Shown here: piece after piece, positions 42,989 to 51,362 of the stretch | How positions within the stretch are numbered: the first letter of the stretch is position 1 | Layout of the letters: the number at the start of each line of letters is the position of its first letter | Assembly: GCA_049941595.1 (NCBI GenBank) | Contig: JBNFNA010000004.1 | Span: 62,001 to 126,000, forward strand | Direction: 5' to 3' | DNA: 64,000 bases | From: Pasteurella sp049941595 | GTDB taxonomy: Bacteria; Pseudomonadota; Gammaproteobacteria; Enterobacterales; Pasteurellaceae | Notes under the pieces: model-generated | What the model saw: the letters and a program-made list of their open reading frames with translations, nothing else | The model's database searches: none | Told to the model about the DNA's origin: nothing | Translations under genes and position numbers: made by a program

Positions 42989-45301
42989 ATGGAGAAGATT
43001 CTGTTTTACGGTGTAGAAATTCGCGTAAAAGGTAAAGTGCAAGGGGTGGGGTTTCGTCCTTTTGTCTGGTTATTAGCACAAAAATACCAATTTATTGGTG
43101 ATGTGAATAACGACGGTGAAGGGGTGTTAATCCGCTTGTTATTAGAAAAAAATGAGCAAAATCAGACCGCACTTTTAGGCTTTTTACAGGATTTATCTCA
43201 ACAATGCCCACCTTTAGCCCATATTAGTGAATCTATTTATAGTTGGAAAAGCTGGGACGATTTATCTTCCACGACTGAATTTGTGATTCGTGAAAGCGAA
43301 AATAGCCAGATGGATACGCAAATTGTGCCAGATGCTGCAACTTGCCCCGATTGTCTTGATGAGCTTTTTAATCCTCACAACCGCCGTTTTCATTATCCTT
43401 TTACCAACTGCACTCACTGTGGCCCTCGCTTCACGATTATTCGTAAAATGCCCTATGATCGCCCCAACACCTCAATGAGCCATTTCCCATTTTGTCCAAC
43501 TTGCGAGCTGGAATATAAAAATCCAGCAGATCGCCGTTTTCACGCTCAGCCCAATGCTTGTGATGATTGTGGACCGCATATTTGGCTAAGTGATAGTACG
43601 CAAATTTTAGCGGAAAAAGACACCGCACTTAGTTTAGCTGTAAGCTATTTACAGCAAGGAAAAATTATTGCAGTAAAAGGTATTGGCGGTTTTCATTTGG
43701 CTTGTGATGCTACTAATGTCCAAGCAGTGCAATTACTACGCCAACGTAAACAACGACCTACAAAACCGTTAGCTATTATGGTGCCAGGCATTGATTGGTT
43801 AAAAAATCTTAGTGCTGAGGAAAAGCAATTATTACAAAGTAGCGCTGCGCCTATTGTGTTATTAGTCAAAAAGAAAGTGCCTCAAGTTTGTGCCGAAATA
43901 GCACCGAACTTAAATGAAATTGGCGTGATGTTGCCAAGTAACCCATTGCAACATTTATTATTGCGACAAATTCAAATTCCGTTAGTAATGACTTCTGCAA
44001 ATCAGAAAGGTTTACCTCCCGTATTAGATAATCAAAAAGCATTCAAAGAATTAGCGGGTTTGGCTGATTATTGGTTATTACATAACCGTGATATTTTACA
44101 ACGGGCAGATGATTCTTTAATGCGAGTGGCTTTTGATGGTTTGGAAACCTTACGTCGAGCCCGTGGCTATGTACCTGATGAATTGCAGTTAAATATAACC
44201 AATAAGCAGAATATTCTGGCGTTGGGTGCCGATCTGAAAAATACCTTTTGTTTACTGAAAGGGAATAAAGCTGTGGTGACGCAACATTTAGGCGATGCGG
44301 ATAATGAACAAATCCAACAGCAAATTAGCGACAGCATTGCGTTATTCCAACAAATCTACCAGTTCGCTCCGCAAAAAATCGTGGTCGATGTACACCCTGA
44401 TTATTTCACTCGGCACTTAGGACAACAATTAGCACAACAAGCCAATATGCCTTGTCATTCTGTATTACATCATCACGCACATATTATGGCAGTGCTTGCA
44501 GAACATCAACGTACCGAAGAAAAAGTGATTGGATTGGCATTAGACGGCATTGGTATGGGTGAAAACCAATTATGGGGCGGAGAATGTTTGCTGGTGGAAA
44601 AAGCCCATTGCCAACATTTAGGTGGTTTGCCTGCGGTAGCGTGGCTAGGCGGAAACTTAGCGGCTAAACAGCCTTGGCGTAATTTATTAGCGCATTTCGA
44701 GCAATTTGTCCCAAATTGGCAGAGTTATTCTGAAGCTGAATGTATTTTGATTCAACCTTGGCAGCCTTTATTACAAGCCAAAGCAAAAGGGATTAATGCG
44801 CCGTTAGTTTCTTCTGCTGGGCGTCTATTTGACGCTGTGGCTTGTGCGTTGGGATTGCATCAAGCTCGAATCAGCTGGGAGGGTGAAGCTGCTTGCCATT
44901 TAGAAGCCTTAGCTTGGCAATATCAGCTCGCTCATTCTAAAAGTATAGAAAGAGCGGTGGATTTTAATGAAATTTCTTCTTTGTTAACTTCAAATAATCA
45001 AATTGATTTAGCCAAACTGTGGGATCTATGGTTGAACAGCAAAGGCAATACAGCAAAAAAAGCTTGGCTATTTCATCGTTTATTGGCCCAAGCCTTTGCC
45101 GAGTTAGCCTTAAAGCAAGCCAATCAACATAATGTGCAAACTATCGTGCTCTCTGGAGGCGTTTGTCATAACCAATTATTACGTTACTTGTTACGAAAAG
45201 AGCTTGTTCAAATGAATGTGCTAAGCGCCCATCAATATCCAATGGGCGATGGTGGAATTGCTTTAGGGCAAGCGGTTATCGGGGCAATGTTGACGGATTA
45301 A
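42989..45301 (+). CDS. hypF: Carbamoyltransferase HypF
   Basis: A 770-residue enzyme that moves the carbamoyl group of carbamoyl phosphate to HypE as the source of the hydrogenase CN ligands. Domains in order: acylphosphatase (about 8-95, VKGKVQGVGFRPFV), two zinc fingers (about 112-190, CPDC...CTHC and CPTC...CDDC), YrdC-like (about 205-390) and a Kae1-like domain (about 405-770) with HHHAHIMAVLAEH. GAGGTGG precedes the ATG. It is transcribed alone, opposite to hyf; its stop overlaps that of hypE by 4 bases. Confidence 0.96.
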   Translation: MEKILFYGVEIRVKGKVQGVGFRPFVWLLAQKYQFIGDVNNDGEGVLIRLLLEKNEQNQTALLGFLQDLSQQCPPLAHISESIYSWKSWDDLSSTTEFVIRESENSQMDTQIVPDAATCPDCLDELFNPHNRRFHYPFTNCTHCGPRFTIIRKMPYDRPNTSMSHFPFCPTCELEYKNPADRRFHAQPNACDDCGPHIWLSDSTQILAEKDTALSLAVSYLQQGKIIAVKGIGGFHLACDATNVQAVQLLRQRKQRPTKPLAIMVPGIDWLKNLSAEEKQLLQSSAAPIVLLVKKKVPQVCAEIAPNLNEIGVMLPSNPLQHLLLRQIQIPLVMTSANQKGLPPVLDNQKAFKELAGLADYWLLHNRDILQRADDSLMRVAFDGLETLRRARGYVPDELQLNITNKQNILALGADLKNTFCLLKGNKAVVTQHLGDADNEQIQQQISDSIALFQQIYQFAPQKIVVDVHPDYFTRHLGQQLAQQANMPCHSVLHHHAHIMAVLAEHQRTEEKVIGLALDGIGMGENQLWGGECLLVEKAHCQHLGGLPAVAWLGGNLAAKQPWRNLLAHFEQFVPNWQSYSEAECILIQPWQPLLQAKAKGINAPLVSSAGRLFDAVACALGLHQARISWEGEAACHLEALAWQYQLAHSKSIERAVDFNEISSLLTSNNQIDLAKLWDLWLNSKGNTAKKAWLFHRLLAQAFAELALKQANQHNVQTIVLSGGVCHNQLLRYLLRKELVQMNVLSAHQYPMGDGGIALGQAVIGAMLTD

Positions 45302-46311
45302 CAAATGCGAGGTAGTGGCTCGTTAGTGGGTAAATCTAATAAACGACTTTGCCCGAAAGAACCAATAAGTCGCACTTTTTGTTCTGAGATCACTTCACCA
45401 ATACAAGCTGCTTGTGCGCCTAGAGGATGAGAACGAAGTGCGGTCAAAATTTCAGGCGTTTTGTCTGCAGAAGCTACGATGACCAACTTCCCTTCATTAG
45501 CAAAATTCAAGGCATCTAACCCCAATAATTCACAAATCCCACGTACTTCTTGGCGAATCGGTAGCTTGTCTTGGTAGATTTGCATCCCTTTTTGACTGGC
45601 TTGAGCAAACTCGTGTAATACCGCATTCACGCCGCCACGCGTGGCATCACGCAATGTTTTTATGCCTGAAATGCTACGAATGCAATCAATCAACGGATTT
45701 AACACTGCACAATCACTGCATAAATCCGTTTGAATCCCTAAGTTTTCCCGCAAGTTGAGAATAGTTGCACCGTGATCGCCCAAAGTCCCCGTCACAATAA
45801 TTTGATCGCCTACTTCAATTTTGTTCATTCCCCAATGGATAGTTGAAGGAATAACACCGATACCGCTAGTATTAATAAAGATTTTATCTACCGCACCTTT
45901 AGGCACTACTTTGGTATCGCCTGTAACAATTTGAATGCTCGCTTGCGCTGCGGTTTCTGCCATTGAGCGAATAATCTGCTCTAAATCAGATAAAGCAAGC
46001 CCTTCTTCCAAAATGAAACCGCAAGATAAAAATTGAGGAATAGCACCGCTGACAGCAATATCATTAGCCGTTCCACACACAGCTAATTTACCAATATTGC
46101 CGCCCGGAAAAAAAATCGGATCGATGACAAAGCTATCAGTGCTAAATGCCAATTTTTCGCCTTGAGTAAAGGCGGTTAAAGGCAAGCGTGCTTGATCTTC
46201 ACTTTCCGCTAAAAAGGGATTATTAAAAGCCTGCATAAAATAAGTTTGAATAAGCTGCTGCATTAATGCACCACCATTGCCGTGTGCCATACGAATTCGA
46301 TTTTCTTGCAT
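45298..46311 (-). CDS. hypE: Hydrogenase maturation protein HypE
   Basis: A 337-residue member of the PurM/SelD-like family that dehydrates its C-terminal thiocarboxamide to thiocyanate and hands the cyanide to HypCD. The terminal PRIC motif carries the reactive C-terminal cysteine. The N-terminus reads MQENRIRMAHGNGGALMQQL; this start (46311) has AAGGGA upstream and is preferred to the in-frame ATG at 46338. It ends the hypBDE operon and converges on hypF. Confidence 0.95.
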   Translation of the reverse strand: MQENRIRMAHGNGGALMQQLIQTYFMQAFNNPFLAESEDQARLPLTAFTQGEKLAFSTDSFVIDPIFFPGGNIGKLAVCGTANDIAVSGAIPQFLSCGFILEEGLALSDLEQIIRSMAETAAQASIQIVTGDTKVVPKGAVDKIFINTSGIGVIPSTIHWGMNKIEVGDQIIVTGTLGDHGATILNLRENLGIQTDLCSDCAVLNPLIDCIRSISGIKTLRDATRGGVNAVLHEFAQASQKGMQIYQDKLPIRQEVRGICELLGLDALNFANEGKLVIVASADKTPEILTALRSHPLGAQAACIGEVISEQKVRLIGSFGQSRLLDLPTNEPLPRIC

Positions 46312-46325
46312 TTTTATTCCCTTAA

Positions 46326-47438
46326 TTACTCTCGACAATATTGATAATAAGCAGCACAGGCGCCTTCTGATGACACCATTAATGCGCCATAAGCACTGTC
46401 TGGATTACAACGTTTAGCAAACAACGGGCAATCTTTGGGTTTACATTGCCCTGTTAACACATCACCACAACGGGCTTGCGGGTCGTCTGCGACTTGTTGT
46501 GGGTTGACCGCAAAGGCTTTTTCTGCATCAAAGCATTGATAAGAGGGTGTAAGTTCTACACCTGATTCTGGAATTTCCCCCAATCCACGCCACTCGCTAG
46601 ATTGGCGCAGTTGAAACACCTCTTGCATTGCCTTTTGGGCGATTTGATTGCCTTCTGTTTGCACAATCCGTTTATATTGGTTTTCAATTTCACAACGCCC
46701 CTCAACGAATTGTTCTACCAACATCACAATGGCTTGTAGAATATCTAACGGTTCAAAGCCTGTAATCACAAAAGGTTTATGGAAACGATTGACAAGCTCT
46801 TGGTAAGGTGTCGCACCAATAATCATACTTACGTGACCTGGGGCAATAAAACCGTCAATAAGCACCTGTTCTTGAGTTAACAACTGGCGAAGTGTTGGGA
46901 TAATGGTGATGTTTTGGCAAACAATAAAGAAATTATGAATCTGCTGGCGTTTGGCTTCTTGCAATGTAATCGCCGTGCTTGGCATTGTGGTTTCAAACCC
47001 CAAAGAAAAGAAAACCACTTTTTTATCGGGATGTTGTTTAGCAAGATTAAGGGCATCAAGAGGTGAATACACAATTCGCACATCAACCCCGTGACTTTTT
47101 GCATCAAGTAAAGATCCTAATCGCCCTTTCACACGCATTGCATCGCCGAAAGTACAAAAAATGACATCCGGTCGATTAGCAATTTCTAAGCACACATCAA
47201 TGCGCCCCATTGGTAATACACAAACAGGGCAGCCTGGGCCGTGAATGAACTCAATATTTTCGGGAAGTAATTTGTCTAAGCCAAATTTAAAAATAGTGTG
47301 AGTATGACCACCGCAAACCTCCATTAAATACAAAGGTCTTTCTTTGCTAAAGTGCGGTAGTTTTTGCATTAGTTTTTGTAAGCGATCTAACAATTGACGT
47401 GCAATGGCTGGATCGCGAAACTCATCGACGAACTGCAT
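46326..47438 (-). CDS. hypD: Hydrogenase maturation protein HypD
   Basis: A 370-residue iron-sulfur protein on which the Fe(CN)2CO group is assembled together with HypC. Motifs are VCGGHTHTIFKFG (about 41-53), HGPGCPVCVLP (about 66-76), FSLGFETTMPST and the C-terminal cysteine set for the [4Fe-4S] cluster (CGDVLTGQCKPKDCPLF). Length is close to E. coli HypD (373). It sits between hypB and hypE with gaps of 8 and 14 bases. Confidence 0.96.
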   Translation of the reverse strand: MQFVDEFRDPAIARQLLDRLQKLMQKLPHFSKERPLYLMEVCGGHTHTIFKFGLDKLLPENIEFIHGPGCPVCVLPMGRIDVCLEIANRPDVIFCTFGDAMRVKGRLGSLLDAKSHGVDVRIVYSPLDALNLAKQHPDKKVVFFSLGFETTMPSTAITLQEAKRQQIHNFFIVCQNITIIPTLRQLLTQEQVLIDGFIAPGHVSMIIGATPYQELVNRFHKPFVITGFEPLDILQAIVMLVEQFVEGRCEIENQYKRIVQTEGNQIAQKAMQEVFQLRQSSEWRGLGEIPESGVELTPSYQCFDAEKAFAVNPQQVADDPQARCGDVLTGQCKPKDCPLFAKRCNPDSAYGALMVSSEGACAAYYQYCRE

Positions 47439-47446
47439 AATAACGC

Positions 47447-48235
47447 CTATTTATGTTGTGTTAACCAGGCTAACCAGCTATCCATTCCGTCGCCATTCGT
47501 GGCAGAAAGACAAAGAATTTCAATATTCGGATTCACTTGTTTTGCATAAGCAATGCATTTATCCAAATCAAAGTTGAGATAAGGCAGCAAGTCAATTTTA
47601 TTAATAATCATCAGTTGGGCTGCCGCAAACATATGTGGATATTTAAGCGGTTTATCTTCGCCTTCTGTGACGGACAAAATAGCCACTTTTGCAAATTCAC
47701 CTAAGTCAAATTCTGCAGGGCAAACTAAATTGCCGACGTTTTCAATAAATACAAAGCTATTTTGTTGCGGTTGCAATTTTTCTAAGGCTTGCGAGATCAT
47801 TTTGGCATCTAAGTGGCAACCTTTCCCCGTATTAATTTGTAAAGCTTGTACACCTGTTTCTCGAATACGTTGTGCATCATTTTCAGTCTGTTGATCGCCT
47901 TCGATAACATAGCAAAGTGCGGTTTGTTTTAATTGTGAAAGCGTTGTTGTTAATAAGGTGGTTTTTCCAGAACCGGGGCTTGATACTAAATTAAGTGCAA
48001 GAATTTGATTTTTTTGGAAGAATTGACGGTTAATTTCGGCAAATTGGTTATTTTCACCGAGCACATCTTGTTCAATTTTTAATAATCGGGTTTTAGTATC
48101 ATTATTTGTTGCCATTGGGCGAAAGGTGGATAGAGTCAAGTGCGGTTGATTTTGAGAAAGTTTTGGCTCGTTATGGTGATGAGGCAATGCGCCGATACGC
48201 ACTTCGCCAGTACCACAACCACAGGTTGTACACAT
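47447..48235 (-). CDS. hypB: Hydrogenase nickel-incorporation GTPase HypB
   Basis: A 262-residue GTPase that with HypA inserts nickel. The N-terminal CTTCGCG motif binds Ni2+ tightly, followed by a short HHH stretch and the G domain: Walker A SSPGSGKTTLL (about 85-95), VIEGDQQTENDA, ENVGNLVCPAEFDLGE and NKIDLL. First gene of hypBDE. A CRP/FNR-like site lies about 77 bases before the ATG. Confidence 0.96.
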   Translation of the reverse strand: MCTTCGCGTGEVRIGALPHHHNEPKLSQNQPHLTLSTFRPMATNNDTKTRLLKIEQDVLGENNQFAEINRQFFQKNQILALNLVSSPGSGKTTLLTTTLSQLKQTALCYVIEGDQQTENDAQRIRETGVQALQINTGKGCHLDAKMISQALEKLQPQQNSFVFIENVGNLVCPAEFDLGEFAKVAILSVTEGEDKPLKYPHMFAAAQLMIINKIDLLPYLNFDLDKCIAYAKQVNPNIEILCLSATNGDGMDSWLAWLTQHK

Positions 48236-48304
48236 AAGCTATCTCCTCTGAATGAGTATCTTTATGATTGATGTATTATTAAACAACAATTTATTAATAG
48301 AGGA

Positions 48305-48320
48305 TGTGATCTTGATCAGA
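48305..48320 (-). promoter_or_regulatory. CRP/FNR-family site upstream of hypBDE
   Basis: TGTGATCTTGATCAGA (plus strand) has a good CRP left half and, on either strand, the core TGATNNNNATCA shared with FNR. A -10-like AATAAT lies at 48275-48280 on the minus strand, which would put the site about 44 bases before the start. Whether CRP or FNR binds cannot be told by eye. Confidence 0.5.
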
Positions 48321-48349
48321 ATTTTAGGGAAAAGTGAAGTTTATTGATT

Positions 48350-48538
48350 TTATTTTTTTATTACTAAGATGTAATCAAGTGATGTTTTTTGAATAGGATT
48401 TAGGATTTTATAACCTTCTTTTTTATATAATAGACTAATATCTTGATAGGAGGTTTGAGAGGCTAATTTCAGGGTAAATTGACTATTTTTAGGTAAGTTA
48501 GCAAGCGCTTTTTTGCCATTAATAGTGGAATTGGGCAA
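48350..48538 (-). pseudogene. Fragment of unknown gene
   Basis: A 62-codon frame from a TTG, without ribosome site, closed upstream by a TGA eight codons earlier. It ends SLDYILVIKK and looks like the C-terminal end of a longer protein, but I do not recognise the family. It lies between the hypB promoter and the hemerythrin relic, where other broken genes cluster, so decay is more likely than a real small protein. Confidence 0.35.
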
Positions 48539-48587
48539 GTAAAATGCGTGAGATTTAAGTCATAATTCATTTTATTTGCCCTGTTTT

Positions 48588-49101
48588 TTATTTCACACAA
48601 CGGCGTGCAAACATAATTTTACCTATTGCATTTAATTGCTTTGGGGATAAATATTGTCTATCTAGCTCAAAAAGAGGCTCTTCAATCGCAATATGCGCAT
48701 CATAACCTGCAATAAACTGGCGAATGAATTCTGCATCAATGTGAGTACGTTTTCCTTGAACTAACTCTTCAAGTTGACGTGAAAGATTATCCCAATTTTG
48801 ATGTAGCAAAATATGTTGTGCTTCTAATTCTTCAATTTCTGACCGCACTTGTGGTGCCTTTGCTAACAAGGCGGGGAAGAAATCATCTTTTTCGTCTTGA
48901 TGATGCAAGGGGACATTGATTGAAGTAAGTGATGATTTGTTTTACAACATTTTTAACCGCTTGGTTGATGCTGTGTTCAGCCAAATAATTTGGCAGAATA
49001 CTCAGTTGGTGGCAGAAACGCTTTACTTTGCTGTGACAAGCGTAAAGCATTTCGATGGGTTCATCCCAAGTTACAACATCTTATGCTGAAAGATTAATCA
49101 T
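48588..49101 (-). pseudogene. Hemerythrin (HHE) domain protein, broken by a stop and a frameshift
   Basis: The reading begins with ATG at 49101, overlapping the tgt stop by 8 bases, but hits a TAA at codon 7 (49081-49083). The same frame then runs on as DEPIEMLYACHSKVKRF and LPNYLAEHSINQAV to about 48905, where the homologous reading shifts to another frame and continues HHQDEKDDFFPALL to a stop at 48588. The His/Glu pattern (YACHSKVKRFCH, HHQDEKDDFFP, HIAIEEPLFE) is that of a di-iron HHE domain. An intact gene would have been translationally coupled to tgt. At least two lesions make it a pseudogene. Confidence 0.75.
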
Positions 49102-50245
49102 TTTTTGTGCCTAATTGCAATGGTGGTACAGGTTTACCAATTCGAGCATAAAACTCGTTCACAAAATCATCAAAACGATCTTGTTCAATCGCTTGGCGAA
49201 TTTCAGCCATTAAGCGTTGATAATAACGTAAATTATGAATGGTATTTAATCTCGCACCTAAAATCTCATTACATTTATCTAAATGATATAAGTAAGCTTT
49301 GGTGTAGTTTTTGCAGGTGTAGCAATCACATTCAGCATCGAGTGGAGTAGTATCATCACGGTATTTTGCATTACGAATTTTCACAATGCCGTTAGTCACA
49401 AATAAATGACCGTTACGTGCGTTACGGGTTGGCATTACGCAGTCGAACATATCAATACCGCGGCGAACGCCTTCCACGAGATCTTCCGGCTTGCCTACAC
49501 CCATTAAATAGCGAGGTTTGTCAGCTGGAATTTGTGGGCAAACATATTCTAAAATACGGTGCATATCTTCTTTTGGCTCACCTACAGCTAAACCACCCAC
49601 CGCATAACCGTCAAAACCGATATTCACTAAGCCTTCTACGGAAATTTTACGCAGTTCTTCGTAAACACCGCCTTGAATGATACCGAATAAGGCGTTTTTA
49701 TTGCCTAATTCATCGAAACGATCACGGCTACGTTTTGCCCAACGTAATGACATTTCCATTGATTTTTTAGCGTAGTCAAATGTGGCTGGATAAGGTGTGC
49801 ATTCATCGAAAATCATCACGATGTCAGAACCTAGATCGTATTGAATTTCCATTGATTTTTCAGGCGATAGGAAAATACGTTCACCATTAATTGGGTTTTG
49901 GAATTTCACGCCTTCTTCCGTAATTTTTCGTAATTTGCCTAAGCTGAATACTTGGAAACCGCCAGAGTCAGTTAAAATTGGACGATGCCATTGCATAAAA
50001 TCGTGCAAATCACCGTGTTTACGCATCACTTCTTGACCAGGACGAAGCCATAAATGGAATGTGTTGCCGAGTAAGATTTCTGCGCCTGTTGCACGCACTT
50101 CTTCAGGTGTCATCCCTTTTACAGTACCGTAAGTACCAACAGGCATAAAGGCAGGTGTTTCAACGGTAAATGTGCCTTGTGGGCGTTCAAAGACGAGGCG
50201 GCCACGTCTTGCGTTACCGTCGGTTTTATCAAGTTCGTATTTCAT
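49094..50245 (-). CDS. tgt: tRNA-guanine transglycosylase
   Basis: A 383-residue enzyme exchanging G34 for preQ1 in tRNAs for Asp, Asn, His and Tyr, the step before QueA. Motifs include LTDSGGFQVFSLG with the catalytic-site Asp, GIIQGGVYEELR, DCVMPTRNARNGHLF and the zinc site CDCYTCKNYTKAYLYHL. Length is close to E. coli Tgt (375). In E. coli queA adjoins it; here a HAD gene and the cassette at 50.3-50.6 kb lie between. The terminator at 50293-50320 just upstream implies an own promoter. Confidence 0.97.
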   Translation of the reverse strand: MKYELDKTDGNARRGRLVFERPQGTFTVETPAFMPVGTYGTVKGMTPEEVRATGAEILLGNTFHLWLRPGQEVMRKHGDLHDFMQWHRPILTDSGGFQVFSLGKLRKITEEGVKFQNPINGERIFLSPEKSMEIQYDLGSDIVMIFDECTPYPATFDYAKKSMEMSLRWAKRSRDRFDELGNKNALFGIIQGGVYEELRKISVEGLVNIGFDGYAVGGLAVGEPKEDMHRILEYVCPQIPADKPRYLMGVGKPEDLVEGVRRGIDMFDCVMPTRNARNGHLFVTNGIVKIRNAKYRDDTTPLDAECDCYTCKNYTKAYLYHLDKCNEILGARLNTIHNLRYYQRLMAEIRQAIEQDRFDDFVNEFYARIGKPVPPLQLGTKND

Positions 50246-50292
50246 TTAATTTCCTTTCAACGAATAAACAGTTCGAAGAGTTTTTTGAATAA

Positions 50293-50320
50293 AAAAGCCT
50301 GTGTAAATAAACAGGCTTTT
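50293..50320 (-). terminator. Minus-strand terminator upstream of tgt
   Basis: AAAAGCCTGT (50293-50302) pairs with ACAGGCTTTT (50311-50320); the minus strand continues with a T-run. It could end the queA-HAD transcript or, in an IstR-like model, a short RNA antisense to the peptide mRNA leader. Confidence 0.7.
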
Positions 50321-50357
50321 GCTATAATTCTTATCAATGTTCTGTATTTTAGAACAG
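50299..50357 (+). promoter_or_regulatory. Promoter flanked by two LexA-like boxes
   Basis: CTGTGTAAATAAACAG (50299-50314) and CTGTATTTTAGAACAG (50342-50357) both fit CTGT-N8-ACAG, the fixed part of the LexA box. Between them lies a perfect -10 TATAAT (50323-50328). The first box covers the -35 region and doubles as the terminator stem; the second lies just after the expected start near 50335. LexA at either site would block transcription. Confidence 0.65.
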
Positions 50358-50448
50358 AGGCGGATCTGCTAAAAATCAGTCCGCCAGTAGCACCTGACGG
50401 GCTGTTTAGTAGATCCAAACGTTATATTTGTAACGTGAGGATAAAAAT
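50335..50448 (+). ncRNA. Structured mRNA leader of the small peptide gene
   Basis: Possible stems: TGTTCT/AGAACA (50338-50343 with 50351-50356); GGCGGA/TCCGCC (50359-50364 with 50380-50385) with CTG/CAG inside; a competing 12-bp long-range helix GGATCTGCTAAA/TTTAGTAGATCC (50362-50373 with 50405-50416, one G-U); and ACGTTA/TAACGT (50419-50424 with 50431-50436) next to the AGGA ribosome site (50438-50441). Mutually exclusive helices suggest controlled translation. Confidence 0.6.
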
Positions 50449-50520
50449 ATGAAACGCATAATTATGTTTTTCATCATTATTCTACTTTGCCTATCCCTTA
50501 AAGGAAGTGTCGCTGGCTAG
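50449..50520 (+). CDS. 23-residue hydrophobic peptide, candidate SOS-induced type I toxin
   Basis: ATG at 50449 with AGGA 7 bases upstream; stop TAG at 50518-50520. The peptide begins MKRIIMFFIIILLCL and ends SVAG: two basic residues followed by one membrane-spanning stretch, the size and character of type I toxins such as TisB, Ibs and DinQ, which depolarise the inner membrane. The long structured leader, LexA-like boxes and own terminator support a regulated toxin over a chance frame. A leader peptide is an alternative, but a terminator follows it and no co-directional gene lies directly after it. Sequence similarity to a known toxin is not evident to me. Confidence 0.55.
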   Translation: MKRIIMFFIIILLCLSLKGSVAG

Positions 50521-50532
50521 GTAGATTCACCC

Positions 50533-50565
50533 AAGGAACAGCGCCAACTGTTCCTTGTTTTTTTA
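50533..50565 (+). terminator. Terminator after the small peptide gene
   Basis: AAGGAACAG (50533-50541) pairs with CTGTTCCTT (50548-50556), followed by G and eight Ts. It ends the plus-strand unit before the converging HAD gene. Confidence 0.85.
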
Positions 50566-50582
50566 TTTTAGAACCTGACCCC

Positions 50583-51362
50583 TTATAAGTCAAACTTTGC
50601 TTGGTTTTCACTGCTTAATTGCCGTATTTTCTCGGCAATTAATTGTGGATTTGGGGCAAGTTGTTCTGCTGAAATTGTTTGTAGTGGTTCAAAATCACCA
50701 ATGCAAACGGAATAAATCGCGTGTTTAAGTAGCTCAATATCATTCATATCGTTGCCGAAAGCGATATACGGTCGTTTGCCAATGAGATTAAGTAATGTAC
50801 TGTATTTATTGATGTTTTTTGCCGTAATATCGATGTTATATAAACCATTGGGTTCAGTATGTTCAATCAAATTCACTTTTAGAGCAACTAACTTTGATTT
50901 GAGCTGAACATAACGTTCCGCAGTGAGATTGAGCAAAATAGTTTTAATCGGGTGAGTGATATCAAAGAGCGGTCGATTTTCAGCAAGTTTTGCGCTATCG
51001 ATTTTATGCTCAATAGAATGTGGTCGGCGAATACGCTTGCTGTAATGCCAAATATCATCGGCTAAATAATCCAAATCAAACTCGTTAATCCATTGTTTAA
51101 TCTGATGAAAATCATCTTGTGCAATGGGGCAGTTTGCTTGAATTTGTTGATTTACTTGCGTAATTGAACCATTACCACCAATCAACAACGCATTTTTTAG
51201 TGTATCTGTTAGCAGAGGCAATAAATCACGAATTGGGCGAGCAGAAGCAAAAATGAGCTGATGACCTTGTGTCATCAACTCATTCAGAGCGGTTTGAATT
51301 TCAGCGGGAATTTGCTTGCTATCAAAGCAAATTGTACCGTCTAAATCAAACACAAAAAGCAT
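50583..51362 (-). CDS. HAD-superfamily hydrolase, Cof-like (subfamily IIB)
   Basis: A 259-residue phosphatase of the Cof/HAD-IIB type. Motif I is FVFDLDGTICFD (about 3-14), motif II SAR near 40, and the late motif FGNDMNDIELL (about 206-216) holds the metal-binding Asp residues; a cap domain lies between about 85 and 180. The substrate is unknown; relatives act on sugar phosphates or cofactors. It overlaps the queA end by one base, so it belongs to the queA operon, though it has no clear role in queuosine synthesis. Confidence 0.85.
   Translation of the reverse strand: MLFVFDLDGTICFDSKQIPAEIQTALNELMTQGHQLIFASARPIRDLLPLLTDTLKNALLIGGNGSITQVNQQIQANCPIAQDDFHQIKQWINEFDLDYLADDIWHYSKRIRRPHSIEHKIDSAKLAENRPLFDITHPIKTILLNLTAERYVQLKSKLVALKVNLIEHTEPNGLYNIDITAKNINKYSTLLNLIGKRPYIAFGNDMNDIELLKHAIYSVCIGDFEPLQTISAEQLAPNPQLIAEKIRQLSSENQAKFDL

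Larger units (their letters stand above)
48236..48587. other. hypB upstream region with CRP/FNR-like site and a relic frame
   Basis: This stretch holds the hypBDE promoter (48275-48320) and a 62-codon fragment (48350-48538, minus); see those entries. Nothing else is recognised. Confidence 0.5.
50246..50582. other. Gap between tgt and the HAD gene holding a putative SOS toxin cassette
   Basis: These 337 bases hold the tgt leader and, on the plus strand, a compact transcription unit: two LexA-like boxes, TATAAT, a structured leader, a 23-codon frame and a terminator. The parts have their own entries. Confidence 0.65.

Noticed and set aside
50335..50448. A preQ1 riboswitch near tgt/queA
   Set aside because: The structured RNA is on the plus strand, opposite to tgt and queA, lacks the preQ1 aptamer core and leads into a tiny peptide frame.
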